A stretch of 64,000 bases of DNA from Gymnogyps californianus (GCF_018139145.2 NC_059480.1:12214428-12278427); one strand, 5' to 3'. Shown: positions 13,601 through 24,332, numbered from the stretch's first letter. The notes: a model not told the origin generated them from the letters alone. Numbers and translations: made by a program.

Positions 13601-15917
13601 CAGGAAGAACTTTAGGCACTGAATGAAACAGTATGATGCACACACACATGACAAGGAGGCTGGGGCACTGTGAGAAAGCGAGCTGGGGTGCAGTTGACAG
13701 GTCTACAGCATTAGCATGGCACAGAAGGTGATCCATGCTGGATCGCAGAACACTGAAGCTGGTATAATGGGAAAGCTGTGGGAGCTGTGGAGAGTAAGCA
13801 CATGGTTAGAGCAGCATCCAAAAAAGGAGGGGGGGGGGGGGGGGGGAACCATCAGAAGTTTGGCAGAAAAGGGAGTTGTGTGTGTTTAGTGCATGGAGTA
13901 CTAGGAAATTTTAGGCTAAAGTACACATAGAAAAGAACAATAATACAGAAATCGGATGGTAAGAACTGTTTGTAGCTTGAATGGGAAAAGCGGGAATATC
14001 AGGTTGTAATCAAGCGAGCACAACTGTGCAGCATCCTGCTTTCATTCTCTCATACACTCACATTCGCACACACAAAGTGACAGTAGAATAATGGGGAATC
14101 GGAAGGGGAAACAAGCCTACTCTGTTCGTACAGAGGCATCTGGAGGAAGACAGACAGACACTGGGGAAGGATACATATACAAAAAGCTGGAGGAACACAG
14201 TGCCGTCACTGACATGTAAATCGAGTATGCACACTACTGCTGGTTCTACTTCAATCCTAATCTGGCCCCACTGAAAGAAAAAAAGTAATTGAAGTGCCCT
14301 ATTTTACGTAATGATTGAACAGGCCTTAAAGCATGTTATAGGCCTGTGCTTAGTGATGAATTTTCAGTACTGTTTAAAAATAATCAATCTTATTATCTAA
14401 TTAACTAACTTCATTAATTTTGATGAATAATTAATTAACTTCTCAAACTTTATAAGCCATTACCTTGTACAGCCTCTTTTATTACACCAACAAACTGACT
14501 CCACAGCACTTCAGGATCTAATTCAACCCAGCCAGGACGAGGATGAAGCGATTCCATCTGTTCACGAAAGACACACAGCATTGTTACCATCCCTAGTTCA
14601 CAGAAACCAGCATTCTCATGGAAGTTTGTGCAAATACATTTGGTTTTGCTTTTTTTTGTTCTTAATTTTCTGAATCTACTGCAAGAGGAGAAACAACAGT
14701 GTTTGTCACTTCTAAAACATGCTTGAACATGGGTGTATGATCTCTAGAAGACCTCCTCTGTTCAGAGGGAATAAAGAAGCCCAAACCCCCAGGAACTGGG
14801 GAGCCTGTAAACCCCTTTCAGGGCTCCCAACTGGAAACCAGGTTTCTCAGAGAGCCTTTTGGCCCCACTGCTGAACTCGGACATTGATGCCTCTGAGCAG
14901 CTCACTAGCAGCGCGGCACAGCAGGCCAGAGATCACCCACCAGGTGGGCTTCCAGCAAGAGGGTGGGTCGGCTCCACTGAGAACATCCCCTTCCATCTCT
15001 GAAAATCCATCAGATTTCTTATACTTCTCCTCGCTGCAATCTTTTCATTGCAATAGCTAAAAATAAAAAAGTTAATTCTGGAGATCATCGTGATCCCCAA
15101 ATCAAGAACCATGCAAACCAAAAGCAGCCTGAAATTCGTGTTCCAAAGTTAACACTTTTTTACACAGCACTGTTACATAGTGGGACGTGTGTAAATACAA
15201 GTCCTACGTGAGTCTCAACTACGCCCTACCAACAAAAGTCGTTTTGTTTGGAGAGGGATTAGTCGATAAGCAACTAAAGCAAAGGCAACAGGAAAAGGTG
15301 GGCGGGAGCAAACGCCGAGAGATAAACGGGGCGAGTGCAATGGTGGTATCCCCGCGGGGCTCCCAACCGGGCTGGGGGTTTCCTTTCACCCAGGCTGGTG
15401 TCAGGGCCCTCGGGAAGCCGTCTCCATCCGACCCGGCTCAGGGGATGCCCGCGCACTGGGAAAAGACAAGCTGCGTGAGCGCCTGTGAACGCTTCCCATG
15501 CCGAGCCCCGACCCGCGCCCCGCCTGGGCAACCCGCCGCCCCCCGGGACCCCGCACGGGTGAGGGACCCGGAGACCCGCAGGCCAAAACCGCCCAGCACT
15601 CGGGGGAGAGCAGGCACGTTCGGGCCCGCCCGCAGGCGCCCGCCTCCGGCGACGGCTCCTGAGGCAAACGCCGCCTCAGGCTGCCCTCGCCCGGGGAAGG
15701 GCGGCCCGCACCGCTCGGCCCGGCGGCGAGGTGACGGCGCCGCCCCGCAGCGCGCCCGCCGCTGCCCTCCCCGCCGCGCATTCACCTTCCGGCAGCTGGA
15801 GCCTCTGACCGCGGCCGCCCGGTCATAGACGTGGCACTTCATCACCGTGCTGCCCACGTCCACCCCCACCACGTACCGCGCGGAGGCGGCGCCGCTCTCC
15901 TGCTGCCCGCACGGCAT
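1562..15917 (-). CDS. GK5: GK5, glycerol kinase 5 (FGGY family), 5' part, 11 coding exons, continues left of window
   Basis: The spliced minus-strand exons encode residues 1-344 of a protein close to vertebrate GK5 (human protein about 529 residues as I remember it), so roughly the last 185 residues lie beyond position 1. FGGY kinases phosphorylate polyols or sugars with ATP; GK5 is assigned to glycerol phosphorylation and has been linked to lipid metabolism in skin, which is family knowledge and not visible here. Visible signatures are the N-terminal nucleotide-binding strand VVGVDVGSTVMKCHVYD (16-32), LGISTQRGTFITW (about 87-99), FISWQDLR, the ADQQSAMFGECCF block with the likely catalytic Asp270, and TMGTGGF (phosphate loop). 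All 11 junctions keep phase. The start ATG at 15915-15917 has G at -3 and lies in a CpG island. No in-frame stop or frameshift was seen. Confidence 0.95.
1667..5439 (-). other. GK5: GK5 intron 10, hosts an LTR insertion
   Basis: 3.8 kb AT-rich intron. It holds the LTR fragment at 3725-4194 and a short GACA repeat near 4812-4826; nothing else is recognised. Confidence 0.8.
3725..4194 (-). mobile_element. Avian endogenous-retrovirus solo LTR, minus orientation, truncated at its 3' end
   Basis: Read on the minus strand, the element begins TGTCCTAGTTTCAGCTGGG and runs through GATAACACACTGATG, a TATA-like core (tatata at 3917-3922), an ATTAAA poly(A) hexamer (rc of 3750-3755), and ends near CAACCCACGAGTT. 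I recognise this order from memory as a very common dispersed LTR of birds; the exact repeat name and ERV class need a repeat database. The usual terminal part after the poly(A) region, which ends in CA, is missing, so target-site duplications cannot be read. An A/T trinucleotide tract at about 3778-3812 is part of the element. No gag, pol or env coding sequence flanks it. It sits sense to GK5 inside intron 10. Confidence 0.85.
5440..5566 (-). CDS. GK5: GK5 coding exon 10 (residues 268-309)
   Basis: Encodes VADQQSAMFGECCFHPGDVK and LTMGTGGFWNVNTGE. By family comparison Asp270 corresponds to the catalytic base Asp of glycerol kinases, and TMGTG is the phosphate-binding turn. Human has MGTGTF where this bird has MGTGGF. 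Donor GAGAG|GTAAGA (phase 1). Confidence 0.93.
5567..6718 (-). other. GK5: GK5 intron 9
   Basis: AT-rich intron with no coding block or repeat that I recognise. Confidence 0.8.
6719..6779 (-). CDS. GK5: GK5 coding exon 9 (residues 247-267)
   Basis: Reads FNFGSADSEIFGVPIPIMAV, leading into the catalytic DQQ block. Acceptor TTAAG|CTTC, donor GTG|GTGAGT (phase 0). Confidence 0.92.
7113..7186 (-). CDS. GK5: GK5 coding exon 8 (residues 223-246)
   Basis: Reads KCWNPTLCNLLSIPMSIYPP then VKDT. Acceptor TTCAG|AAA, donor ACAAG|GTAACT (phase 2). Confidence 0.92.
7275..7336 (-). CDS. GK5: GK5 coding exon 7 (residues 202-222)
   Basis: Reads SVYATDYSNASATGVFEPFT, the ATDXSNAS(A/T)TG motif of glycerol kinases. 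Acceptor GTAG|GTTC, donor ACG|GTATGT (phase 0). Only 88 bp of intron separates it from exon 8. Confidence 0.93.
7337..8012 (-). other. GK5: GK5 intron 6
   Basis: AT-rich intron between exons 6 and 7. Nothing recognised besides short homopolymer runs. Confidence 0.8.
8013..8088 (-). CDS. GK5: GK5 coding exon 6 (residues 177-201)
   Basis: Reads AEEAAKKNNCCFGTVDTWLL then YRLTK; FGTVDTWLL is a core FGGY signature. Acceptor CCCAG|GCT, donor AAAG|GTGAAT (phase 1). Confidence 0.93.
8089..9656 (-). other. GK5: GK5 intron 5
   Basis: 1.57 kb AT-rich intron with no recognised feature. Confidence 0.8.
9657..9788 (-). CDS. GK5: GK5 coding exon 5 (residues 133-176)
   Basis: Encodes the GK5-specific stretch with VLHFLTGNDRYLVPSFLTFS and TQQTSMKLSWVF; 44 codons as in human. 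Acceptor AACAG|GTAATC, donor GAG|GTAAGC (phase 0). This exon is less conserved than the rest. Confidence 0.9.
9789..10768 (-). other. GK5: GK5 intron 4
   Basis: Intron with an A/C-rich low-complexity patch near 10390-10435. No coding block recognised. Confidence 0.8.
10769..10862 (-). CDS. GK5: GK5 coding exon 4 (residues 101-132)
   Basis: Encodes KPFHNFISWQDLRSAELVNS and matches the human exon in phase and length. Acceptor TTCAG|GAGG, donor AAG|GTAAAA (phase 0). Confidence 0.93.
11285..11360 (-). CDS. GK5: GK5 coding exon 3 (residues 76-100)
   Basis: Reads GAGLHMRQIAGLGISTQRGT followed by FITWH, the conserved GISTQR substrate-domain block. Acceptor TTTAG|GTGC, donor CACAA|GTATGT (phase 2). 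Confidence 0.93.
11361..14463 (-). other. GK5: GK5 intron 2
   Basis: 3.1 kb intron. The part from about 12230 to 13800 is less AT-rich than its flanks and carries short open frames on both strands, none matching a known protein. It contains an 18-G run at 13829-13846. Confidence 0.75.
13829..13846 (+). repeat. Poly-G run (18 G)
   Basis: Eighteen uninterrupted G on the plus strand, preceded by a short A/G tract. It is poly-C in the GK5 pre-mRNA, and the plus strand could form a G-quadruplex. Its length may be a sequencing or assembly artefact or polymorphic. Confidence 0.9.
14464..14557 (-). CDS. GK5: GK5 coding exon 2 (residues 45-75)
   Basis: Reads MESLHPRPGWVELDPEVLWS, the conserved GWVEXDPXXLW block of FGGY kinases. 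Acceptor AACAG|ATG, donor CAAG|GTAATG (phase 1). Confidence 0.93.
14558..15785 (-). other. GK5: GK5 intron 1
   Basis: The left half is AT-balanced; GC and CpG content rise sharply from about 15290 into the CpG island. No further coding exon recognised. Confidence 0.8.
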
Positions 15918-16350
15918 CGCCGGCCGCGGCCCGCCGCGCAGGGATCGCGGAGTGCGGCCGGGCGGCCGCCGCCCGCCAGAAAACCGCCGCCCCGCCGCTG
16001 GGCGGGCAGCCGGCCGGCCTATGGGCGCGGGGACAGCGGCGGCGGCGGCGGCGGGAGGCGGGTCGCGCCACGGCGATGCCGCCGGGCTGGCAGGTGGCGC
16101 CCGCCGCCGCCGGGGCGGGCCTCGGGGCGGCCTCCGCAGGCCGCGGCCGAGCCGCGGGCCCGGCCCGGCGGCAGAGACCAGCGCTGGGCCGCCGCGGGGA
16201 GGACGGCCGGGCGGCGCGGCTCCCGGCCGCCGGGTCTGGCGGGGGCGGCGGCACCTGCGCGCCAGGCGCCTCCCTCACGGGGGTGGTGGGGGGGAGCGGG
16301 GAGGCAGGTTTCCCGGCAGCGACGGCACCTTCTCAGCGTGGCCAGGCCCT
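15290..16350. promoter_or_regulatory. GK5: CpG island and promoter of GK5
   Basis: About 1 kb of very GC-rich, CpG-dense sequence spanning GK5 exon 1 and its upstream side, with several GGGCGG-type GC boxes and a NotI-type GCGGCCGC. No TATA box was seen upstream of the ATG. This is typical of a housekeeping promoter with dispersed start sites. Long open frames on both strands here are a by-product of high GC and are not called as genes. Confidence 0.85.
15786..15917 (-). CDS. GK5: GK5 coding exon 1 (residues 1-44)
   Basis: Starts MPCGQQESG and contains VGVDVGSTVMKCHVYDR, the first ATPase-fold strand-loop of FGGY kinases. The donor is AAG|GTGAAT (phase 0). The stretch before the kinase motif is only about 14 residues, a few shorter than human. 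Confidence 0.93.
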
Positions 16351-16912
16351 CGGCACCGGGATCCCACATGCAGAGCAAAACCACCCAAACAAAACCCCGT
16401 ATTTAGTCTGTGCAGTTTCTATATGAATTTACCAAATGCACGTAAAAGGCTTTTAATTAAACACCAAGTGTTAAAGGGTTTCTAAAAGACAGAATTCAGC
16501 GTGCACCACTGGAATATTTCCTCACGGTGCTGACTCTTAAGTGAACATACTGCCTAAGCCCAACTCCTCGCTACAGCTGTACCACATGGAAAAATGTCAG
16601 CTAGGAGCAGGTGTTCGGTAAACAACTAGGTAGGGTTGCTCCTGGGATTTGTCACTGAAGGTAGTGAGCATCAGCGAACAAATTATATGTAATTATACAA
16701 AGTCTTCATCTGCAGCAATTCTCTTATGCCATCACTTTCCTTTATAGAGGGAACCACGCTTAAAACTAGTGTTGGCACTGAGTTGGTGACAGAAATGTTC
16801 CCGTATTGCCCTTACATGGGGTGGTGGTTTTTAAACAGGAACAACCAGAAATATTCTCACAGTTAAGCAATAGAATTCAGGATGGTCAACCCCACACTAG
16901 TATCAGTAGAAT

Positions 16913-16988
16913 TTAGTTTTAACCCCAATTTAATTAGAAGAATTAGTCAATTAGTTTTAACTCCTCATTTAATTAGAGCAGGAAAAGC
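16913..16988. repeat. Imperfect tandem duplication, about 39-bp unit, two copies
   Basis: Both copies share TTAGTTTTAAC at the start and CATTTAATTAGA or CAATTTAATTAGA further in; the copy starts are about 38-39 bp apart. Confidence 0.7.
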
Positions 16989-19900
16989 AAAAGCAAAAAA
17001 TACATAGAAAATATTTTCCCCTTGCACTTCTGTTTGGCCCCCCTTACAAAAAGTTGCACTATGAACAACAGAAGGATATTATGTGGGATAACAGTCTGAT
17101 GTTATTGGATCTTTAAGCCAGGAATACTAACGACAGTGAAAGCCACATAAGGAGAGGCTCCCCACCTCACCCAGGCAGTCGCAGAGGTCACTGGGGCAAA
17201 GGTTCGGATCACGGGGAACTGAAGGCACGTGAAAGAGAAAGCCAAGGAATGGCTGCTTTACCTCCCCTCCCTAAGGAACGACTCGTTAAAAAGTCATCAT
17301 CTCTTTGACTTTTATATTCTCTTTGACTATAACTCGACAAGTTATAATCTCTTGACATACAGCTAATAGATGTATGTCAGAGAAAGGTATCAAGTGCTTC
17401 ATATCTGATTAAGACTATTTTTCTTCAAACTAATTTAATTATTCTGTTAGTTTCAGTAAATAATAATGATTTAGAATTCCTGAAGAAAGCTCCCTAAATA
17501 AGATTCAACATGTGTAACTGGTATAAAAGGCTAAACCTCTCCAAACATTCAAAGACTAGGAAGCCTTAAGTAAAATTGGGAAAATGCATCCAGACATCCT
17601 TCATGGTTTTACAGTATCAGTACAAGTGGGGCCCGTCTCACTGCAAGATGAAGCAAAACTTCAAAAAGAAAATGAAGGTGCAGATCACTTTTTTCTTTTA
17701 CAAGCTCTTAATGTAACAAATACATACCCCTCTGATTCACTGTATTGCATGGAAGTGACCATGAGCAGATTTCTTAATGCAAATCTTAAACTCTGTTTAA
17801 TATGTTAATAAGAACGTAGATGCATCTTGAAAAGGAACACCATATATATGTTGGAAAAAGATAACGTGAACCAACTTGCGTAATTGCAGTCCACACGTAA
17901 TCTGTTATGTAGCTTGTATTAGAATTGCTCAATTTATGAGGCTTATGAAATACAATTTTATGTTATTGTTCTGTTTGCAATGTGATAAAAACAATGCAAT
18001 AAAGGAGGCAATGGGTTTTCAGACATGCATAGCTTGTCCATACATGACTTCTCTGGCATTAGCTTCTTATTTTGTCATAAATAATATCATTCTCACACAG
18101 GCACTCTTTGTCTATCCAAAACCTCTGTCACCCTTGGAGAAAAATCTTATCGCCAACATGGGTAGAAGCCCCAAGTTCACCTTAGTACAGACAAGAAACA
18201 TTCAATTTGAAGTGAAGATATACAGACACCCTCCTCTTATACTGCACTGCAATGCTGACAACAGGCCTGCGTAACCTCTACTACCACCCTGGTCCTCCTG
18301 TTTGCGTGAGAGCATGCAGGTGCCATTTCCACTGTTCAGAAGACAGAGAATTCACACACCTGGGGTCACGTACCAATTACTGCAGCAGCTATGTCCCGTA
18401 TTTCTGCATCTTCTCTGCTGAAATCCTCAGTTTCTTTGGTCTCTGGAAAGCGTGACTGGTCTTATCTTTCACTGGAATATCAAACCAAAGGAAGGAGTGA
18501 AGGCACTCCAGGGACCTCTCCAATGCTGTAGCAAAGGAAAGAGTTATTAAGTAAAACCAACCAAATGGCAGAACATCAGGGACAAGAAGATCCTCCATCG
18601 CTGGCAGCAATGGCAAAATCCCCACCATGAGTAATTTATATCGAATATTTGTAAGCAGTGTCATCATGCCTAGCATGTTTCAGTCAGCAACAAGTACACT
18701 TTAGAGGATGCCAAGCAAGAGGGTCTTGCCCGTTATCCAGGTTAAAATAGGCCTTGAGAGATGGGAGTACTACAGATCCAGCAGACCTAATTACTAGAAA
18801 GAAAACATGATCTTGACATTTTCTAGGACCAGATTATTAATTAAAATTTCCAAATTATTAATTAAACTGTATTTGGAATAGGTAACTTATTTTTTCTTTT
18901 AAATAAAGGTATTCTCAGGTGCATTTCTGTTGTGCGACTGATAACATAGGAGCCTCTTTGCTCACCCCAGGCTTCCAGTATGATTCAAACTTGCCACTGG
19001 CAGTGCTAACAGGATTCCAGCTACTGGAATCTAGGACAGCAAGACCCAAAACTTGTAATGCATGTTTTTTTCTTTAATTTCCATTCCTTAGCTGTATTTT
19101 GTCAAGACGCATCTACCCTTCTACAGCCTCATCAAACTCTTATTTACCATTTTACCCACTTCCTTAGCTCTACCATTTTAACAAGTTTTAACATTATGAA
19201 AGCATTGATTTCAGGGTCCTCAGTCAGTTTGCGTTTAAATAAGAAAGAGCCCACTAATTTCTGTTGCTCCATTGGTTGGTGCAGCCCACATACATCATTC
19301 ATTAAACCTTGCCTGGAAACTTAAGAGATGGCCCAAAATGAAAGCGATGACCTTCTGGCAAATTTTGCTGCAATAATTTACCATATAACCATTCTCAGCA
19401 GTTCCTCCTGTACTCCTGCCAGAATTTACCACTCTCCTTGAAGTCAACAGACAGAACCACATACAATGACATGAGTTAATCTAGCATGTTAGCTTCGTGG
19501 GTGATTGGAGTTTTAGGCAGCGATGGGATGTTTCTTAAGCAGTTCCACTCTTGCTAAATCATCCCACCCTCACACTGTGAACTGTTGTACCAACACAGCT
19601 GTTCATGTGGCTCCACGGCGAACTATCAGGCTGAAAAATAACATGGGGGAAAGAGTTTCAATCAGATTAACTCCTTGATATGGTTCATAATGTGGCGATA
19701 CAGTTTGGCACGATCCAGTGGGAACAAGTAGTAAGAGACTGGTTAAGCCAGCATTTTCACTAGAGAATTGCATATCAAAACTGCCCACATACATGAGGTT
19801 TTGCCTTGAGCCTGAGGCACAAGCAGTCCTTACTTTCTGCCAGCTCTGCAACAGAAGTAACCTTTGACAGAGAATGAGGTGGACTTTAGGACAATCAAGT

Positions 19901-20152
19901 TTTAAGCCAAGAATTTCTCTACTAAAGCAAATGAAGTGAAAACTGGTGTACTTATTCTGTTAAAGTTTCATTATTTGCCCATGCTTTTAACCCATCCTAA
20001 GTAATACCTACATTTGGAGATGTGCAATGTGTGTATATGAGATAATGTCCATCATCCTCTGGATGTCTCTTAAGGAATTATGATGTGGACTAAAAATGAC
20101 AGAACTATGAACAGCTTTGAGATAGAGTCCCATATCTGTAGATATATATGTG

Positions 20153-20166
20153 TGTGTATATACACA
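20153..20166. repeat. 14-bp perfect palindrome in a TG/TA microsatellite
   Basis: TGTGTATATACACA is its own reverse complement and lies within a short purine-pyrimidine alternating tract (20140-20168). Confidence 0.8.
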
Positions 20167-20410
20167 TGTGATGAATGGTCATTTGTACCTAGAAAATCCA
20201 GGGCTGAACAACTCTTTAAAAGAACATTGATTTCAAAGTCTGGAAATTCACAGGGGAAAAAAAAAAAAAAAATCTAAAAATAGAGGAAAATGGCCACCAA
20301 TGAAGCTTAAGTAGAAGAACAAGAGAATGGATATATTAGAGGCTAAAGGAATGAAAAAGCACTTAAGAACTATTGTTTCAGTAAGACCCAGACACTTTAA
20401 AAACAAAAAA

Positions 20411-20426
20411 GGGGAGGGGGGGAGGG
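20411..20426 (+). repeat. G-rich tract with G-quadruplex pattern
   Basis: G4-A-G7-A-G3 on the plus strand can be parsed as four G-triplets with one-base loops. It lies in intergenic DNA, 5' of an A/G-rich stretch. Confidence 0.6.
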
Positions 20427-20516
20427 AATTAAAAACAAAAGCAAGGGGAAGGAAAAGGAAAAAATTTAAACACAGAAAAATCTAGAAGAACAACAAACCA
20501 TCTCAATATAGGTTTT

Positions 20517-20542
20517 AGGTATAAAAAAGTTTTTTTATACCT
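20517..20542. repeat. Perfect inverted repeat, 12-bp arms, 2-nt loop
   Basis: AGGTATAAAAAA (20517-20528) and TTTTTTATACCT (20531-20542) are exact reverse complements separated by GT. A partial second copy of the motif (TTTTAGGTTTTTTATA) follows at about 20549-20564. Confidence 0.9.
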
Positions 20543-21642
20543 TTATATTTTAGGTTTTTTATATAAAAATATAGTTTACTCATCTCAGTAAACTTGGGGG
20601 TTCCAGCAGCCTATACTGCTCTCCGTTTACCCTGCTGAGTTAAGTTTCAATGACTGACAAAGCGTTTCAGTTGTTCCAAAGAAATACGTACTGGAAGAAA
20701 CATCGGGAGCTAATAGTAAATGTCACATTCTATCCCAAATTAGCGCTAAATCTAAAACATGCATAGGTTACTCTGAAATAGATCACTTACTTGCACTGGA
20801 ATCAGAGTTCTTGCTTCACCCCATACCCTCAACATGCTAAAAGTTGCCAAATTTGAATTTTGTTGCTATTGTTACTTGCACAGAAATTACATTTTGGCTT
20901 TTGATACCCAGCCTTTGTCTTTCTTGCAATTACGCAAAATACAGGACTAAGGGTGATTATCAACTTTCATAAGGCAATGCTGATGCAGTAACGCTTACTG
21001 ACCAAGTTTTACCAGAAAAGATAGTAAGTTTTAATGAAAAATGCTTTCTCTGTCCTTTCAAGTAACAGGAATCAGGTTTACTGTTTGCACTTGATGGCAC
21101 TGTGACTCCTTCTGTTCTCTTTGATTTGTATTGTCTTTCAAAGCAGAAATGAAACAGGAAATTTGTAAATTACAGAAAAATAAGAGTAAACACCCCGTTA
21201 AAGATTGCCAGCAATAAGGAACTGTTGTTGGAACCACTGATTCTTTTGTTAATAAACAACAGCTACTTACCTCATAATATCCGATTCTTCAAAATATATA
21301 TCAGTTACAGTCTCAATATTCATGGGTCCTCATGCACCTGAATTTGGATTCTTTTGGCCAAGAGTGTGTATTCAGACTGCCCTTATGCCCTTGGTGTCAC
21401 TGTGTCCCCTTTCCAGAGACAGAAAGAGAAGAACATAACTGTCTCTCAGTAGTAAGGAAAGCTGATTATGGAATACATATGGAGATCACATCTCAAATAA
21501 AAAGAATAAAAAAATCCCTTACTGTAAGTAACCATTCTTTCTTTGAGATTCCTCACTCTCAGTGGTCATCTATATAGTAGTTCAGATGAACTAAACTAAA
21601 TTGAACACAAGTCAATTTTTTAATGGGAGTGTCCATGCAAGA

Positions 21643-21648
21643 TTTATT
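21643..21648 (-). terminator. XRN1: Candidate distal poly(A) signal AATAAA for XRN1
   Basis: On the minus strand AATAAA is followed within about 40-60 nt by a U/GU-rich stretch (TTGACTTGTGTTC). The 3' UTR would then be about 4.1 kb. Confidence 0.3.
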
Positions 21649-22227
21649 ACGCACAAACTGATATATTTTAAAGTTATCCCTTTACTTAATTTGTTTTAAT
21701 TTTCTTTAGTGCTATATATTGAAATAGGAAAAGTAACGAGGCAGAACTTGCCATGCAGGATAACTGCAGTACTTAAAAGTCCATTGACTAATAATTTGAA
21801 GATAGTTTAAGAAATGCAAGATTGTATCTTGGTATCTTTATGTTGAGTAATACGACCTGAATGTATATACCAACCAGACTGCTGTTCTGTACAGAATATT
21901 GTTACACAAAGTTGCAGCAGCTGGTCATGTTAAGTGTACTCCATTCTTTAGGCTAGTTGCTTTAAACAAGCTAATTCATGCAATAATCTACGAGAAGGAA
22001 AATAACGTCCCTCTACATGAAAATCTAGGACTGCAGTTAGCAAAAGACAGATCCTAACAAAGTTCATAACTCACAACCGAAGATACTAAGAATTAACTGG
22101 CGTGACTACGGCGTTCATTATGCTTTAAAAGGGAACAAGTAGAGTTTTAACATAATCTTAGAGATAACCGGTCAAAGAGAACAAAACTCAGCACATGGTA
22201 TATATACACAATACAAAGGTGAAGAAG

Positions 22228-22233
22228 TTTATT
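22228..22233 (-). terminator. XRN1: Candidate poly(A) signal AATAAA for XRN1
   Basis: On the minus strand AATAAA is followed after 15-30 nt by a GU-rich stretch (TTTGTATTGTGTATATAT), a good downstream element. The 3' UTR would be about 3.5 kb. Confidence 0.4.
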
Positions 22234-22620
22234 TACCCTCTCTAAAATAAGGGTAAAATCTAGTAACATTAATTTGGCAATTCTGAATTTAAAAAAACTG
22301 CTATTATTGGAGATGATGAAATCTAATTATGAAATGTAACTTGCCATTTGTCTCTTCGAGAAATTCAAACACATTACACTGGTTTTAGTGCAGTTTGTCA
22401 TTATGCTTCATTCAGAAGCCTTGTTACAAATAAGGTAACTATTCTCTACTCTAGCAAAAACCTCAGCACATGTCTCGCTCCAGGTACAGAAAAAAGGTGT
22501 CAAATATTTCCAGGTACCCATGGCTCCTCCTATTTTTCAGCCATCAGCTGGTTTTGCACCTTGTTAAGAACCACCAGGACTGAACTTGCTGGAAAGTAAT
22601 CTTAGTGCCTTTTCTATAAC

Positions 22621-22643
22621 TTTTTTTTTTTTTTTTTTTTTTT
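22621..22643 (+). repeat. Poly-T run (23 T)
   Basis: Twenty-three uninterrupted T on the plus strand, poly-A in the XRN1 transcript. No retroposon body is recognisable next to it. Confidence 0.9.
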
Positions 22644-24332
22644 AAATCTAATGGGTGACAGAGGCCAAAGAAATTTTGGAAGATCAGTATCTAGTTAAAT
22701 GCTTTTAATTGCAAAGTGACCAACAGCCCTTTTAACAAACTTCATGTCTTTAACTGAGTAGTAGTTAAAAACCATCAACAAACAGCTCAGAGGTGGGCAG
22801 TTCCTGCTTCTGAGAATCACAGAAATTGGGCTTCATAAGATTTAATTTATATCTTAAAATTTTGATTTGGAGCATATAGAAGTTCCCATACAGTATTTGG
22901 AAATAAAACAGTGAAAGTAAGTAATGTTTCTTGTTTCAATATTTAATCCAAGCAGACACAGACACAATTTATAAAATTATTCTATTGCATTAAAGTTTTA
23001 TATAGCATTTAACTTTTATGTTTTTCCTTCAGTGTATCATATATTCATATTTTAAAATATCTTTGCACAGTCCTTTGTGCAACTACATGCTAAAAATCTG
23101 CAAATGCACACTTAACACTAAACAGCACAAAAAATACATTCTGTATCCATTCATATGCAAATTTAAAACATTTCACTTGGCAGATAAACAATGAAAAGTT
23201 ATTTTAAAAAAATCAGAAACTACAAAAATGCGCACATAAAAGTCTTCCCTTTTGGATTTTTAGTAAAATACTGCTCTGTATAAGATCTAATGAAAAACTC
23301 CAGTGCTTACAAAATACTTTATATCTATGAGAAAAACAAATGCTTAAATTTATATCTGTATGAATTAAACATAATCACCTTGTTGAAATATAAAACTGAA
23401 ATCACAGGGGACATATTATAGGTCAATGCAGATGTCACATCTACCAGGACATGTAAAACTGTAATTAACTGGGCACCAGGCAGTCAGTATCATAGAATAT
23501 ATAAACTAAAAACCAGGGACTAATACAATATGCAGCAGCTACAGAATAAAGTGTTTAACCAGCTATATATACTAAATATAGCAATTCTACTTTAAGAAGG
23601 AGAGGAAGTCTTAGTCTGAAGTAATTAATAATAAAAATTGCTGTGTTTACCAGTGTTGAGTATAGTGTCCTTCATAACTTTGTTTCTAAAAAATCTGCAT
23701 AAATTGGCTATCCAGATATGTCAAAATTCTGCGATGCAAGAATCTAACTTAGTCTCATCTCCATCACAGGAACTTCTAAACAGATCTGTTTTCTCTGATG
23801 ATCAGATAATTCATATAGGATATGGGGGACTAACATCTGTGTTTCATAACTAAATTTCACATAAACACTTCTAAAATACTGGCTTGTCAGCATCGTGTCA
23901 GTCTCGTGTTGCTAATGACAATAAATCACCAAAACGTACAACTTCTCCTTTATGGAATATGGCTTCAAACCCTCTTGAGACTAGATGGCTATAAAGAGAA
24001 CAACAAAATCGATGTACTTTAAGACTGTATATAGACTATTCTACAAGGTTTGTGATACTAAGTAAAATGAAATAAAATTTCTTAACCTTGTTTTTACCTC
24101 TGTGATCCTTTTTATAGGGCTTGCTGGTATTCTACAAATACTGCTGAGGCAACAACTGTTTGGGAGAAATCAATATAAAAAGATCCTATAACATAGTAAC
24201 AATGTGAAACTTGGTACTACACCAAGACATGGAGGCAAAGAACAAGGTAGGGGAACTGAAAGAAAGTCTACAGACTTGCAGATCCAACATGAAACCTGTT
24301 TGGAGGCAACAAAATGAATCACTAAAGTATGC

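Larger units (their letters stand above)
16351..22207. other. Intergenic region between the GK5 promoter and the XRN1 3' end
   Basis: 5.9 kb, mostly AT-rich. I find no gene, RNA gene or intact transposon. Visible items are a 39-bp imperfect tandem duplication (16913-16988), a G-rich tract (20411-20426), a 14-bp palindrome (20153-20166), a strong AT hairpin (20517-20542), and a possible distal XRN1 poly(A) signal at 21643-21648. Confidence 0.7.

Noticed and set aside
15187..16485. Long open reading frames on both strands in the GK5 CpG island (up to 213 codons)
   Set aside because: Arg/Pro/Ala/Gly-rich translations with no domain; stops are rare because of high GC. Only GK5 exon 1 has support from splice sites and homology.
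22621..22643. Poly-T run as the tail of a processed pseudogene or SINE
   Set aside because: No gene-like or SINE body and no target-site duplication visible on either side.
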